Numbered from the stretch's first letter, positions 53,105 through 62,491 are shown. The stretch is DNA of 64,000 bases from Nonomuraea cypriaca (GCF_015645445.1 NZ_JADOGI010000024.1:1-64000), one strand, 5' to 3'. A program made the numbers and translations. Notes: generated by a model from the letters alone, not told the origin.

Positions 53105-53911
53105 ATGCGTTACGGCATCGACGTCGCGATCCTCGGTGACCTCGCGGAGCCGGCGCGCCTGGTCACCCTCGCGCGGGAGGCCGAGGCCGCCGGGTGGGAC
53201 GCCCTGCTGGTGTGGGATCACCTGGCCTTCGCCTGGGGCACGCCGTCGGCCGACCCGTGGGTGGCGCTGGCCGCCGTAGCCCAGGCGACCACGCGCATCA
53301 GGCTGGGGACGGCGGTGACGCCCGTGGCCCGGCACCGCCCGGAGAGGCTGGCCCAGACTGTGGCGACGCTCGACAGGCTGAGCGGTGGCCGCGCGATCCT
53401 GGGCGCCGGGCTGGGCGGCGTGACGGAGGAGTTCACCGCCTTCGGCTCAGCGCGTCCCGGCGGGGTGGTGCTCGACGAGGCACTCGACGTGATGACCTCG
53501 CTCTGGTCCGGCGACGAGGTGCACCACCGGGGAGCTCATTACACCGTCGACGGGGTGCGGCTCGCGCCGCTGCCCCTCCAGCGGCCCCGGGTCCCGGTGT
53601 GGGTCGGCGGCACGGCTCAGGGCGCCCTTCGTCGTGCCGCCCGCTGGGACGGCTGGATCGTCGCCGGCGACGACCAGGAGGGCCGCATGACGCTCTCGCC
53701 CGACTCCCTGGCCGCTCACGTCAGCGAACTGCGCCGGCACCGGGCTACCGCAGGTCACCTCGACGTGGTGGTCATCGGGGTGAGCGAGCCCGGCTCGCCG
53801 GTGCGGGCCTACGCCGAGGCGGGCGCCACGTGGTGGCTGGAGCACCTCCACGGCTACCGGGGTTCTGTGGAACGGCTGGTGCAGCGCGTCAAGGCGGGCC
53901 CGCCCACGTGA
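53105..53911 (+). CDS. LLM-class flavin/F420-dependent oxidoreductase
   Basis: 268 residues of the luciferase-like barrel. WDALLVWDHLAF carries the substrate and cofactor loop, and RIRLGTAVTPVARHRPERLAQTVATLDRLSGGRAILGAGLG is the class signature; IWVGG is represented by VPVWVGGTAQGALRRA. Short family members of this kind use F420. It is a single gene after the sugar operon; substrate unknown. ATG 53105 with GGGTGGGGG upstream. Confidence 0.9.
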   Translation: MRYGIDVAILGDLAEPARLVTLAREAEAAGWDALLVWDHLAFAWGTPSADPWVALAAVAQATTRIRLGTAVTPVARHRPERLAQTVATLDRLSGGRAILGAGLGGVTEEFTAFGSARPGGVVLDEALDVMTSLWSGDEVHHRGAHYTVDGVRLAPLPLQRPRVPVWVGGTAQGALRRAARWDGWIVAGDDQEGRMTLSPDSLAAHVSELRRHRATAGHLDVVVIGVSEPGSPVRAYAEAGATWWLEHLHGYRGSVERLVQRVKAGPPT

Positions 53912-53929
53912 AGCACCCGCGGTGCGGGC

Positions 53930-54967
53930 GTGGCTCAGGACAAAGCGGCCGAGGGCATGACCGCCGCCCTGAAGGCCGCGCATGCCAAGGGCGTCAACGT
54001 CAAGGTTCTCGCCGACGGGGGCGCCAAGGACACCGATCAATTCAAGGATCTCGCCGCGGCGCTTGGCGGCGAGACCGGCAGCCCGTCTTGGGCGACCCAC
54101 TGCCGGCACGACGGCAGCTCCTCGACCGCATGCATCGGCGATGTCCCCGGCGACGACGGGTCGAAGATGCACAACAAGTTATATCTGTTCTCCAACACCC
54201 TCGGCAGCGCCGACGTCGTGATGCAGTCGAGCGCCAACCTCAAGCAAGGCGGCTCCGGGACGGGCCAGTGGAACAGCTCCTACACCCTCTCCGACAAGGC
54301 TGTCTACGACGCTTATCTGGCCTACTTCGACGACATGGTGAAGATGAAGCTGATCCCCGACTACTACGAGACGCATCCGCCGGTCGAGACGCCCACCATG
54401 AAGGTCTATCACTCGCCCCGCGAGGACGGCGACACCATGTACAACATTCTCGGCCACGTGAAGTGCAAGGGGAACACGGAGGGCGGCACCACCGGCGACC
54501 ATCGTACGATCATCCGGGTCTCCACCTGGCACATCGCGCGGGAGACCGTGGCGAGGCGGCTGTGGGACCTGGACCAGCAGGGCTGCTACGTCGACATCGT
54601 GTACCGGCACGCCGGCGAGGCCGCCCTGCAAGCGCTGCTGAAGCCGCCGAACGGCTATCACGGTCCGGAGATCCGGACGTTCAGGAACGTTCCTGGAACG
54701 CACCAGAAGGACCTCTTGATCGACGGCACGTACAACGGCGAGATCAACCAGAAGGTGGTCTTCACCGGCAGCATGAATCTCAATCCTTCATCGCTCCGCG
54801 AGAACGACGAGACCATGCTGCGGATCACGGATCCCGAGGTTCATCGCGCCTTCAAGTACAACTTCTGGGAGGTCCAGGAGGCCGCCGACGTCGACGTCCA
54901 GACCAGCAAGGGGCAGGCCAGGAATCTGCCTTCCACGGTCGAGTCACCCGACGAACGAGCAGAGTGA
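53930..54967 (+). pseudogene. phospholipase D-like protein lacking its N-terminus
   Basis: 345 residues from GTG 53930. The first HKD-like motif is MHNKLYLFS with downstream SSANL, and the second is THQKDLLIDGTYN (HxKxxxxD) with GSMNLN. Similar actinobacterial secreted PLD-fold proteins carry a signal peptide and the first beta-strand pair before ALKAAHAKGVNVKVLADGG. Here the coding match starts abruptly just behind the LLM gene, so about 70-100 residues and the export signal are missing. Both HKD motifs survive, so an intracellular remnant might fold; more likely it is a pseudogene. Confidence 0.65.
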
Positions 54968-55245
54968 TCCTTTGGGAACGTGCTGCCACTGAGATCCAGA
55001 AACCGAAGGCGCAGTCGCGGAACTGCAATGGAACGGCGATGCCCGATATGGGACGTCTGTCCGCCGACTTATCTCGGCGCCCCGGATGCCCCCATGTGAT
55101 CCAGTCAGGCACCCGGCGGCGGGATTCGTCAACCGTCGGAATCGAGCGCGTGCGTTTGCGACAAACGGCCAGTGCTCCGCAGAACGGTCGTTTGTACTGT
55201 TCGCCGCATGATATCGCTTTTACTTGCATCATTGGCGGAACACGC
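54968..55245. other. 278-bp upstream region of the S15 peptidase
   Basis: No gene recognised. It contains the ACAAACG/CGTTTGT inverted repeat at 55161-55195 and the AT-rich promoter region just before 55246. Confidence 0.5.
55161..55195. promoter_or_regulatory. inverted repeat upstream of the S15 peptidase
   Basis: ACAAACG (55161-55167) and CGTTTGT (55189-55195) are perfect 7-bp inverted arms around 21 bases, 50-85 bp before the peptidase start. Possible operator. Confidence 0.45.
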
Positions 55246-57153
55246 ATGAGCCGGGTACGTCGCAGGACGGCATTCGGCGTGGGACTGATCGCAGCCGCCT
55301 CACTGCTCGTGTCGCAGGGTCAGATCGCCTCCGCCGCGGCCGACAGCCGGCCGGGCATCGTGGTGGAGAACGGTGTCACGCAACCGGTGTTCGGCTACGC
55401 CGACGCGATCCGCGAACACGTCTGGGTGGACGCCCCCTTCGACAGCGACCATGACGGGGTCAACGACCAGATCTCGGTGGACATCATGCGTCCACAGGCC
55501 ACAGAACGGGGCCTGAAGGCACCGGTCATCATGGACGCCAGCCCGTACTACTCCACACTCGGCCGGGGCAACGAGTCCGAGCTCAAGCAGGACACCGACG
55601 GCGACGGCCTGCTCGACAAGTGGCCGCTGTTCTACGACAACTACTTCGTGCCCCGCGGATACGCCGTCGTCCTCCTGGACATGGTGGGCACCCACAACTC
55701 CACCGGCTGCCCGACCACCAACGGCACGCCGGACAACCTGTCCGCCAAGGTGGCCATCGACTGGCTGAACGGCCGGGGCACCGCGCGGGACGCCGACGGT
55801 CACGTGGTCGCCTCCCCCCGTTGGCACAACGGCAAGACCGGGATGATCGGCAAGTCCTACGACGGCAACCTGGCGCTCGCGACGGCGGTGACCGGGGTCA
55901 GCGGCCTCAGCACGATCGTCGACATCTCCGGCCCGTCGAACTACTACGACTACACCCGCAAGAACGGCGTCGTGACCCGCTCCAACCACTATGTGGCGAG
56001 CCTCGCGAACACCGTGACCGACCCCGACCGGCGCGAGCACTGCGCTCCGGTGCGGGATGAGATAAGCGCGGCGGACGGCGACGCCACCGGCGACTACTCG
56101 GAGTTCTGGGCGGAGCGCGACTACGTCAAGGACGCCGCGAACGTGCGGGCCAGCGTCTTCATGGTGCACGGCCTGAACGACGACAACGTACGGCCCGATC
56201 ACTTCAGCCAGTTCTGGACCGAGATCGCCAAGCACAACGTGCCGCGCAAGCTGCTGCTTGCGCAGGAAGGGCACGTCGACCCGTTCGACTTCCGCCGCAC
56301 GGCATGGGTGGACACGTTGCACCGGTGGTTCGACAACTGGCTGCAGGACGTGCCCAACGAGATCATGAAGGAGCCCCGGGTCGACATCGAGCGGGCGCCG
56401 GACGTCTTCGAGTCCTACCGCGACTGGCCGGTCCCCGGCGCGAAGGAGACCAGCCTGTGGTTCCAGCCCGGTGAGGTCGCCGGCGGCCCCACCGGACTGT
56501 CGGTGAAGCACGCCAAGGGACGTCCGGCCGACCTGACCTTCCAGGACAACCCCAGCCAGACCGAGACCCAGATGGTCAGCGATACCTCCAACGTCGGTCC
56601 GAACCGGCTGGTGTTCCTCTCCGAGCCGCTCACCGCGCCGCTGCACGTCTCCGGGACCCCGGTCGTACGGCTGAACGCGTCGGCGGACCAGACCGACACC
56701 AATTTCGGCGCCGTCCTGGTCGACTACGGCCCGCAGACCCGGGTCAGCTGGGAGACCTCCGGTGAGGGCATCAAGACGCTGACCACCGAGGACTGCTGGG
56801 GCGAGAGCAGCCCGAGCGACGAAGCCTGCTACAAGCAGACGGCGAAGAACATCGTGACCAGCGACCGGGAGCGGGTCAGCAAGGGTGTCATGGACGCGCT
56901 CAACCGGAACTCGCTCACCACTCCGGAGCCGCTCGTCCCGGGTGAGAAGTACGACTTCAACCTGCCGTTGCTGCCGGTCGACCACGTGTTCGCGCCGGGC
57001 CACCGGCTCGGGCTGATCGTGGTCGGCAGCTACCGCGGCTACTCCAGCGTCGCGGACCAGACCCGGGCGAACATCAGCGTGACGACCAAGATCAGCAACT
57101 TCCAGGTGCCGCTGGTCGGCGGTCACCAGGCCGCTAGGCGGGCCGGTCTCTGA
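55246..57153 (+). CDS. secreted Xaa-Pro dipeptidyl-peptidase-like S15 enzyme
   Basis: 635 residues. Signal peptide TAFGVGLIAAASLLVSQGQIASA. The S15 catalytic domain has GKTGMIGKSYDGNLALATA (Ser in GKSYDG), VHGLNDDNVRPDHF (Asp) and LLLAQEGHVDPF (His). The C-terminal jelly-roll (PAPB/X-Pro_dipeptidase C domain) ends in FAPGHRLGLIVVGSYR. It should remove Xaa-Pro or hydrolyse peptides or esters outside the cell. ATG 55246 is chosen for the signal peptide; the frame is open far upstream. It ends at a strong terminator. Confidence 0.93.
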   Translation: MSRVRRRTAFGVGLIAAASLLVSQGQIASAAADSRPGIVVENGVTQPVFGYADAIREHVWVDAPFDSDHDGVNDQISVDIMRPQATERGLKAPVIMDASPYYSTLGRGNESELKQDTDGDGLLDKWPLFYDNYFVPRGYAVVLLDMVGTHNSTGCPTTNGTPDNLSAKVAIDWLNGRGTARDADGHVVASPRWHNGKTGMIGKSYDGNLALATAVTGVSGLSTIVDISGPSNYYDYTRKNGVVTRSNHYVASLANTVTDPDRREHCAPVRDEISAADGDATGDYSEFWAERDYVKDAANVRASVFMVHGLNDDNVRPDHFSQFWTEIAKHNVPRKLLLAQEGHVDPFDFRRTAWVDTLHRWFDNWLQDVPNEIMKEPRVDIERAPDVFESYRDWPVPGAKETSLWFQPGEVAGGPTGLSVKHAKGRPADLTFQDNPSQTETQMVSDTSNVGPNRLVFLSEPLTAPLHVSGTPVVRLNASADQTDTNFGAVLVDYGPQTRVSWETSGEGIKTLTTEDCWGESSPSDEACYKQTAKNIVTSDRERVSKGVMDALNRNSLTTPEPLVPGEKYDFNLPLLPVDHVFAPGHRLGLIVVGSYRGYSSVADQTRANISVTTKISNFQVPLVGGHQAARRAGL

Positions 57154-57177
57154 CCAGCCTGCCGAAGCTATTCCCAA

Positions 57178-57211
57178 CGTCCTGGCCGGTGGTGCTCCAC
57201 CGGCCAGGACG
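57178..57211 (+). terminator. strong intrinsic terminator
   Basis: A perfect 15-bp stem (CGTCCTGGCCGGTGG / CCACCGGCCAGGACG) with loop TGCT starts 25 bp beyond the peptidase stop and is followed by GCCTTTTCC. It also lies between convergent genes and could serve both. Confidence 0.85.
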
Positions 57212-57275
57212 GCCTTTTCCGGTCCTCAGCCGTAACGGGCCCGTACTGGGGCGAGGGGAGAGCGACCCAAAGGCA

Positions 57276-60200
57276 TCATTCTCCGGAGAGCCGCCGGTCG
57301 ACGCGGGCGAGCACGTCGTTGACCGGCTCGCAGGCGGTGCAGCGCCACAGGCGCACGGTGCCGTCGCCGTGTGCGGTGGTCAGCAGTTTTCCGTCGCGGG
57401 AGAACTCGATGCTCTCGACGGTGGTGGCGAAGCCTCCCACCGTGATGGGTGGGGCGGCCGCGTCGGTGCGCCAGATGCGGGCCGTCCCATCGTGTCCTGT
57501 TCCCGCCACCCATCGGCCGTCGGGGCTGAAGGCGACGGACCACACCATGCTCTGGTGGCCGCGTAACACCAGGGGCGCCCCCTGGCCGGATGCCGGCCAG
57601 ATCCTGACGGTGCCGTCGGTGCCCGCGCTGGCCAGGCGCCGCCCGTCCGGACTGAACGCGACCGCCCACACGAGACCCTGGTGACCGCGCAGGACCAGTG
57701 GCGGCAGGTCGCGGTGGGCGTCCCACATCCGTACGGTGCCGTCCTGCCCGCCGGTCGCCATCTGGCGGCCGTCGGGGCTGAAGGCGACATAGCGGATCTG
57801 GTCGGCGTCGGCCCACCGGATCAGCGGCACCGTCGCGCCGGTGAGGTCCCAGATGCGCAGCGTGGCGTCCCCGCCCGCACTGGCCAGCCACCGGCCGTCC
57901 GGGCTGAACGCGGCGTTCCACACCGTATCCTCGTGGCCACGCAGCACCACAGGTTTCGCGCCGGCCTCGGCGTCCGCGACCTGTATCGTGCCGTCCCTGC
58001 CGGCGCTGGCCACGCGCCGCCCGTCGCGGCTCACGGCCAGGCCCACCACCTCGTCCTCGTGCCGGTTCAGCACGCGGTGCGTGCCGGCGGACCAGTCCCA
58101 GCTCCGTAGGGTGCCGTCCACGCCGCCGCTGAACACCCGCCGGCCATCGGGACCGAAGGCCGCCACCCACGCCTCCCCTTCGTGGCCGCGCAACACCGAG
58201 ACCTGGCCCATGCCTCGCGGGTCCCAGACCCGGACGGTGCCGTCGTCGCCCGCGGACACCAGCCTGGTCCCGTCAGCGCTGAACGCCGCGCCCCACACGA
58301 CCCGCTCGTGGCCGCGCAGCACGAGCGGATCCCCGGCACCCGTCGGGGACCAGAGGCGGATCGTGGAGTCGTCGCTCGTGGTGGCCAGCCGGTGCCCGTC
58401 ATGGCTGAAGGCCAACCCCTCCACCGAGCCCTCGTGCCCGTACAGCACGACGGGCGGCATGTTCCCTTCGGTCTGCCACACGCGCGCCGTGCCGTCGATG
58501 CTCACGCTGGCGAGCAGACGCCCGTCCGGGCTGAACGCCACGTTCTTGATCGCCGCAGCGTGTCCGCGCAGGACTCGGGGCTCGCCGCGTTCCTTCAGGT
58601 CCCACAGACGTATGGTCGAGTCGTGGCCGGCGCTGGCGAGCACACGCCCGTTCGGGCTGAACGCCACCGTCGTGCTGTCCCCCTCGTGTCCGCGCAGGAC
58701 CTCTGGGTCGCCTGTGCCGCCGGTGTCCCAGAGGCGGACCGTGCCATCCTTTCCCGCACTGGCCAGACGCCGCCCGTCGGGGCTGAACGCCACGTTCCAC
58801 ACGGGACCGTCGTGCCCGGTGAGGGTGATGCGCTTGGCACCGCCGGACAAGTCCCAGATCCGGATCGTCTCATCGGTCCCCGGCACCGCCAGACGCCGCC
58901 CGTCCGGGCTGAACTTCGGGCTCAGCGCCTGTCCACGATGCCCGCGCAGCACGGTCGGCGGGCCGGCGGACATGCGACCCGAGAGCCACGACCACACCCG
59001 GACGAGACCGTCGGTCGAACAGGCGGCCAGGCGGCTGTCGTCCGGGCTGAACGCCACCCCCGTCGCTCGTCCCAGCCCTGGGGCCGTCGCCAGGAGGTGG
59101 TCTTCGACGATGCCCTGCCGCAGGACCGACTCGGCTTCGACGGTCGGCCACAGCCCGTACGCCCGTCTCGCCAGAGCCAGCCCGCGGCCGGGGTTCAGCT
59201 CCAGTTCGGCGCGTGCCTCGGCCGCGAGTTGGCGAGAGAGCGCCACGTCTCGCTGCTCCCGGGCCTGACGGCCCTGGAGCACGGCGACACCGGCCAGTGC
59301 GCTGACCACCACGGTCGTCGCGACGAGCACGGTCAGTGTCAGGCGCGTGCGGCGGCGCCGACCGGCGGACTCCGCCGCCTCGCGGCGATGGCCGGCGTCG
59401 AGAAAATCGCGTTCGAGGTCGTTGAGCGCTTCCGCCGGGTGGTCGTGCCAGTTCGCAAGGCGCGTGCCGCGATACAGGAACGCCTGGTCCCGGCCGTGCT
59501 GGTCCCATTCGGTGGCGGCCTCGGCCAGCCGCCGGTGGGCGTGCAGCCGCTCACGATCCTCCTCCAGCCAGGTGCGTAATCGCGGCCAGCCCCGGATCAA
59601 CGCCTCATGCGCGATGGTCACGGTGTTCTCCTCGGCCACGACCAGCCGCGCCGCGATCAACGTGTCCAGCACCTTGGCCGTTCGCCGCCCCTGCGGGCTC
59701 GCCTGGAGCTCCGCGCGGGAGGCACGTCTGCGGGTGTCCTCGGTTCCGTCTCCGGGCATGGTCAACCGCAGGAACACACCTTTGGCCACGTCCTGTTCAG
59801 CCGGGCCGAGCTCGCCGTAGACGCGCTCGGCGGTCTGCGAGACGGCGCCCCGCAGCCCGCCCGTCGCCCGGAACGCGGCCACGGTGAGCGACGCGCCCGT
59901 ACGGCGGCGCCAGGTCTCCAGAAGAGCGTGCGAAACCAGCGACAGCGCACCCACCTGCCCGCGCGCCTCGTCCACGATCAGATCCACCAGCTCCGCATCG
60001 ACCTTCACACCCGCGTGCCTGGCGGGGCCGGTGACGACGGCACACAGATCGTCCTCCTCCATCGCCCCGATCAACACCTGGTTGTCCTGCAACGCGGACA
60101 CAAGCGCCGGGTAAAGGGCGCAATGCCCATAGAAGTCGGCGCGCACGCCGAGGACGACATGCACCCGCGGTTCACGAGCGGCGGCCATGAGCGCGGCGAC

Positions 60201-60956
60201 GAAGCCGCGGCGCTCATGCTCATCGTGGCAGAGGGTGAACGTCTCCTCGTACTGATCGACGATGATCGCCAGGCGGGCTTTGTCCGCTCGGCCGCTCAGA
60301 ATCTGGGCGCACGGGGTGCGGGTGGCATCCGGAGAGGCGGTGAGCGCCTCGTGGACCGGGCCGGCCGCGACGCCCTGCGCATTTGCCAGGTGGATGGACA
60401 GATGACGGAGCGGCTGCTCACCGGGTGTGAAGAACACAACCAACCATGCGCCGCCATCACCTTCGGCCCCTTCGGCTTCGACGAGAGCGGGCAGCAGTCC
60501 CGCGCGCAGGACCGACGACTTCCCGGCTCCTGAGGGACCGAACAACGCGAGGAAAGAAGAGTCGGCCAGCCTCCCGCATAACTGCCCTACCAACCGCTCG
60601 CGTCCGAAGAACAGAGGTGCATCCTCCTGCTCGAACGGCGCCAACCCCAGATAAGGGGCCGCGCTTTCCTCGAGAGAAGGATCGGCGGGAGCGAGTCGGC
60701 GCATCAGGACATGCCATCGGCTTTCCCACTCGTCGCGATCGCCGTCGCACGCCTCAACATACGCGAGCGTGACGGCGAGACTCGGGACGACCACTCCGCC
60801 AGCCGCCTCCGAGAGAGCCGTCATCGAAAAATGCACGCGTTTGGAAAGCTGCCGGTAGCTGGGTTTCCCTGCCTTCTCCCTCAGTTGCCTGAGCTCGGCT
60901 GCGAATCGATGAAGAGGGTCGTTCTCTGGGTCCAGCACGCGCTCAGGACGTCCCAT
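57276..60956 (-). CDS. XRE helix-turn-helix, nSTAND-type NTPase, transmembrane, 14 WD40 repeats
   Basis: 1226 residues. Residues 15-75 are an XRE-like HTH (FAAELRQLREKAGKPSYRQLSKRVHFSMTALSEA). The NTPase (about 110-530) has Walker A FGPSGAGKSS at 140-148, ADFYGHCALYPAL and a sensor-like ALSLVSHALLETW. One membrane segment follows (VLVATTVVVSALAGVAVL, about 540-562). From about 630 to the end there are 14 WD40 repeats with the FSPDGRRLASAG.DGTVRIWD core, enough for two seven-bladed propellers. The fold fits actinobacterial nSTAND1/WD40 signalling proteins. No effector domain is attached. ATG 60954-60956. Confidence 0.92.
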   Translation of the reverse strand: MGRPERVLDPENDPLHRFAAELRQLREKAGKPSYRQLSKRVHFSMTALSEAAGGVVVPSLAVTLAYVEACDGDRDEWESRWHVLMRRLAPADPSLEESAAPYLGLAPFEQEDAPLFFGRERLVGQLCGRLADSSFLALFGPSGAGKSSVLRAGLLPALVEAEGAEGDGGAWLVVFFTPGEQPLRHLSIHLANAQGVAAGPVHEALTASPDATRTPCAQILSGRADKARLAIIVDQYEETFTLCHDEHERRGFVAALMAAAREPRVHVVLGVRADFYGHCALYPALVSALQDNQVLIGAMEEDDLCAVVTGPARHAGVKVDAELVDLIVDEARGQVGALSLVSHALLETWRRRTGASLTVAAFRATGGLRGAVSQTAERVYGELGPAEQDVAKGVFLRLTMPGDGTEDTRRRASRAELQASPQGRRTAKVLDTLIAARLVVAEENTVTIAHEALIRGWPRLRTWLEEDRERLHAHRRLAEAATEWDQHGRDQAFLYRGTRLANWHDHPAEALNDLERDFLDAGHRREAAESAGRRRRTRLTLTVLVATTVVVSALAGVAVLQGRQAREQRDVALSRQLAAEARAELELNPGRGLALARRAYGLWPTVEAESVLRQGIVEDHLLATAPGLGRATGVAFSPDDSRLAACSTDGLVRVWSWLSGRMSAGPPTVLRGHRGQALSPKFSPDGRRLAVPGTDETIRIWDLSGGAKRITLTGHDGPVWNVAFSPDGRRLASAGKDGTVRLWDTGGTGDPEVLRGHEGDSTTVAFSPNGRVLASAGHDSTIRLWDLKERGEPRVLRGHAAAIKNVAFSPDGRLLASVSIDGTARVWQTEGNMPPVVLYGHEGSVEGLAFSHDGHRLATTSDDSTIRLWSPTGAGDPLVLRGHERVVWGAAFSADGTRLVSAGDDGTVRVWDPRGMGQVSVLRGHEGEAWVAAFGPDGRRVFSGGVDGTLRSWDWSAGTHRVLNRHEDEVVGLAVSRDGRRVASAGRDGTIQVADAEAGAKPVVLRGHEDTVWNAAFSPDGRWLASAGGDATLRIWDLTGATVPLIRWADADQIRYVAFSPDGRQMATGGQDGTVRMWDAHRDLPPLVLRGHQGLVWAVAFSPDGRRLASAGTDGTVRIWPASGQGAPLVLRGHQSMVWSVAFSPDGRWVAGTGHDGTARIWRTDAAAPPITVGGFATTVESIEFSRDGKLLTTAHGDGTVRLWRCTACEPVNDVLARVDRRLSGE
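57300..59070 (-). repeat. WD40-coding repeat array
   Basis: Fourteen units of about 126 bp encode the WD40 blades; the segment for FSPDGRRLASAG recurs with high nucleotide similarity (gctgaacgccac..., cgcccgtccgg on the plus strand). These are protein-coding repeats, not a CRISPR array; they invite recombination. Confidence 0.85.
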
Positions 60957-61355
60957 GGCCTCATCCTAGTGGGAGTGAAGATCTCCGCCACAAAAGACGC
61001 TGTCAACCTCATAACGCAACAGCTGGCCAGTATGCTGACGCCTATTCTCCAGTCAGTCAACCAATCCTGAGAACAACCGAGTTCTGGACAACGCCTCAGC
61101 GATGATGTTTCGGCAGGTGAACGCACGTCAGCCGACGCTGCGCAGAGCGATGCTTGTTTGTCCAGTCGGTCAATCCTCGCCGGACAACCTACGGATCAGC
61201 TACAAATGGCAAGGGCGTCGGGCTCGCCGGGATTGGGGCGCGTCGCCTGGTCGATGAGGAACTGCTCGAGTTGCGAAATGCCACCCGTGAGGGTCTAGCA
61301 ATCGAGTGAGCCATCGCATGGAAGATCCGCCATCACCGAAACGAGGGGAATCGCA
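60957..61355. other. 399-bp intergenic region
   Basis: Contains the promoter of the WD40 gene. Two similar motifs, CCAGTCAGTCAACCAATCCT near 61052 and CCAGTCGGTCAATCCT near 61159, form a spaced direct repeat. A 31-codon minus-strand stretch (LEQFLIDQATRPNPGEPDAL, ending near 61199) looks coding but has no start. Nothing else is seen. Confidence 0.45.
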
Positions 61356-61670
61356 GTGCCGACGAAACTCGGAAAAGCCTTCAAGATTGCCGGGGTCAGC
61401 GCGCTGATGGCCGGCGCGATACTCGCACCGGCGACCGCTGCACATGCGTATCCCGCAGGTTGCAGCGACCTGTACCGGGACAACGCCTACTGGTACAACT
61501 GCACCCAGGGATCGGGATCATTCCGCGCAGTCGTGCGCTGCTACAGGATCGGCCATTCGACGTACGCGACCAGATACGGCGTGTGGGAATACGTCGGACA
61601 GGGCCCGTCGATAGCGCAGTGCTTGTCCAGCGAAGAGACATCGTCCGGCTACGGAGAGCGTAGAAACTAG
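61356..61670 (+). CDS. small secreted Cys-containing protein
   Basis: 104 residues; GTG start after GAGGGGAATC. Signal peptide FKIAGVSALMAGAILAPATAAHA. The 75-residue mature part has four Cys (GCSDLYRDNAYWYNC, VVRCYR, AQCL), enough for two disulfides, and aromatic-rich strands. I recognise no family; small secreted proteins of this kind are common in Streptosporangiales and may be inhibitors or signals. Stands alone. Confidence 0.7.
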   Translation: MPTKLGKAFKIAGVSALMAGAILAPATAAHAYPAGCSDLYRDNAYWYNCTQGSGSFRAVVRCYRIGHSTYATRYGVWEYVGQGPSIAQCLSSEETSSGYGERRN

Positions 61671-61851
61671 ATCCACTGACCGTTCAGGCGTCCGGTCACG
61701 GTGAGCGAACATGCCGTCCCGGGTTGGTACGTCCGATGCCAGATCTTTGCACTGGACGTGATCAGCCATGTGCCCCGGCCCGTCTTGCAGGCGTGGTCTC
61801 TCGTGGCCGGGCTCTTTTCGAAGGAATTCGATTTCTAACGGCGGCGTGCTC

Positions 61852-62471
61852 ATGCTCGACTTTTACGGTTACGCGCAAGCGGATCCTGAGTTTTACCACA
61901 GGGGAGATGACGGGTCAGGCAACCAGCTCCGCCCGGCCGAGTTGGTCGACCGCTTCCGCGTCCGGGCCATGAACGCCGGTACGGATCTTCCGCCCGGTCT
62001 GCACGTGGGAACGGCGGGCATCGACGCCGGCCTGCTGGCCGGGGGCGCCGTGACCCAGCGCCGCGACCTTTACCGCGCCGCCGTCTGCGCCGCGCCACTG
62101 GCCGACATGGCACGTTACGAGCGATTCGGCATGGACCCGGCCTGGCGCTTCGAGTACGGCAGCGCCGACGTTCCCGCCGAGCTCGACTGGCTGCTGGCGT
62201 ATTCGCCATATCACCACGTTGTCCCGGGCCAGACCTACCCGTCCTGCATGTTCGTGGTGTTCGAGCATGATACGCGCGTGGATACATGCACGCCCGCAAG
62301 ATGGTCGCCGCCTTGCAGCACGCCGCCATGAAACCGATGGAACCGGCCGTGGTCCTGTACCACCTCGTCGAAGGCCTCGGCCACCGGCCTCGCTTCCGCG
62401 GCGCGGGGACGGCGGCGCTGGGCGCCGACGTGCTCGCCTTCCTCGCGGAGCAGACCGATGGCTCCAGCTAG
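61852..62471 (+). pseudogene. prolyl oligopeptidase-like remnant, truncated and frameshifted
   Basis: From about 62010 the frame reads GIDAGLLAGGAVTQRRDLYRAAVCAAPLADMARYERFGM and LLAYSPYHHVVPGQTYPSCMFVVFEHDTRVD, the end of the S9 catalytic domain. At the usual GxSxGG nucleophile the sequence is GIDAGLLAGG: Ser is missing. Near 62280 the frame shifts, and MHARKMVAALQHA continues to VLAFLAEQTDG. The propeller domain and the first half of the hydrolase are absent. The N-terminal 45 residues of the frame (MLDFYGYAQADPEFYH...) match nothing known to me. Confidence 0.7.
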
Positions 62472-62491
62472 CGCCGAGATGCTCGCCCGCT

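Noticed and set aside
53194..55245. Start of the S15 gene far upstream in an open frame to 53194
   Set aside because: The upstream part overlaps the LLM and PLD genes in another frame; the signal peptide starts at 55246.
55300..57177. 625-codon minus-strand frame over the S15 peptidase
   Set aside because: Composition is typical of an antisense shadow; the plus strand has signal peptide, catalytic triad motifs and terminator.
57300..59070. Regular DNA repeats suggesting a CRISPR or satellite array
   Set aside because: Units of about 126 bp keep one reading frame and encode WD40 blades.
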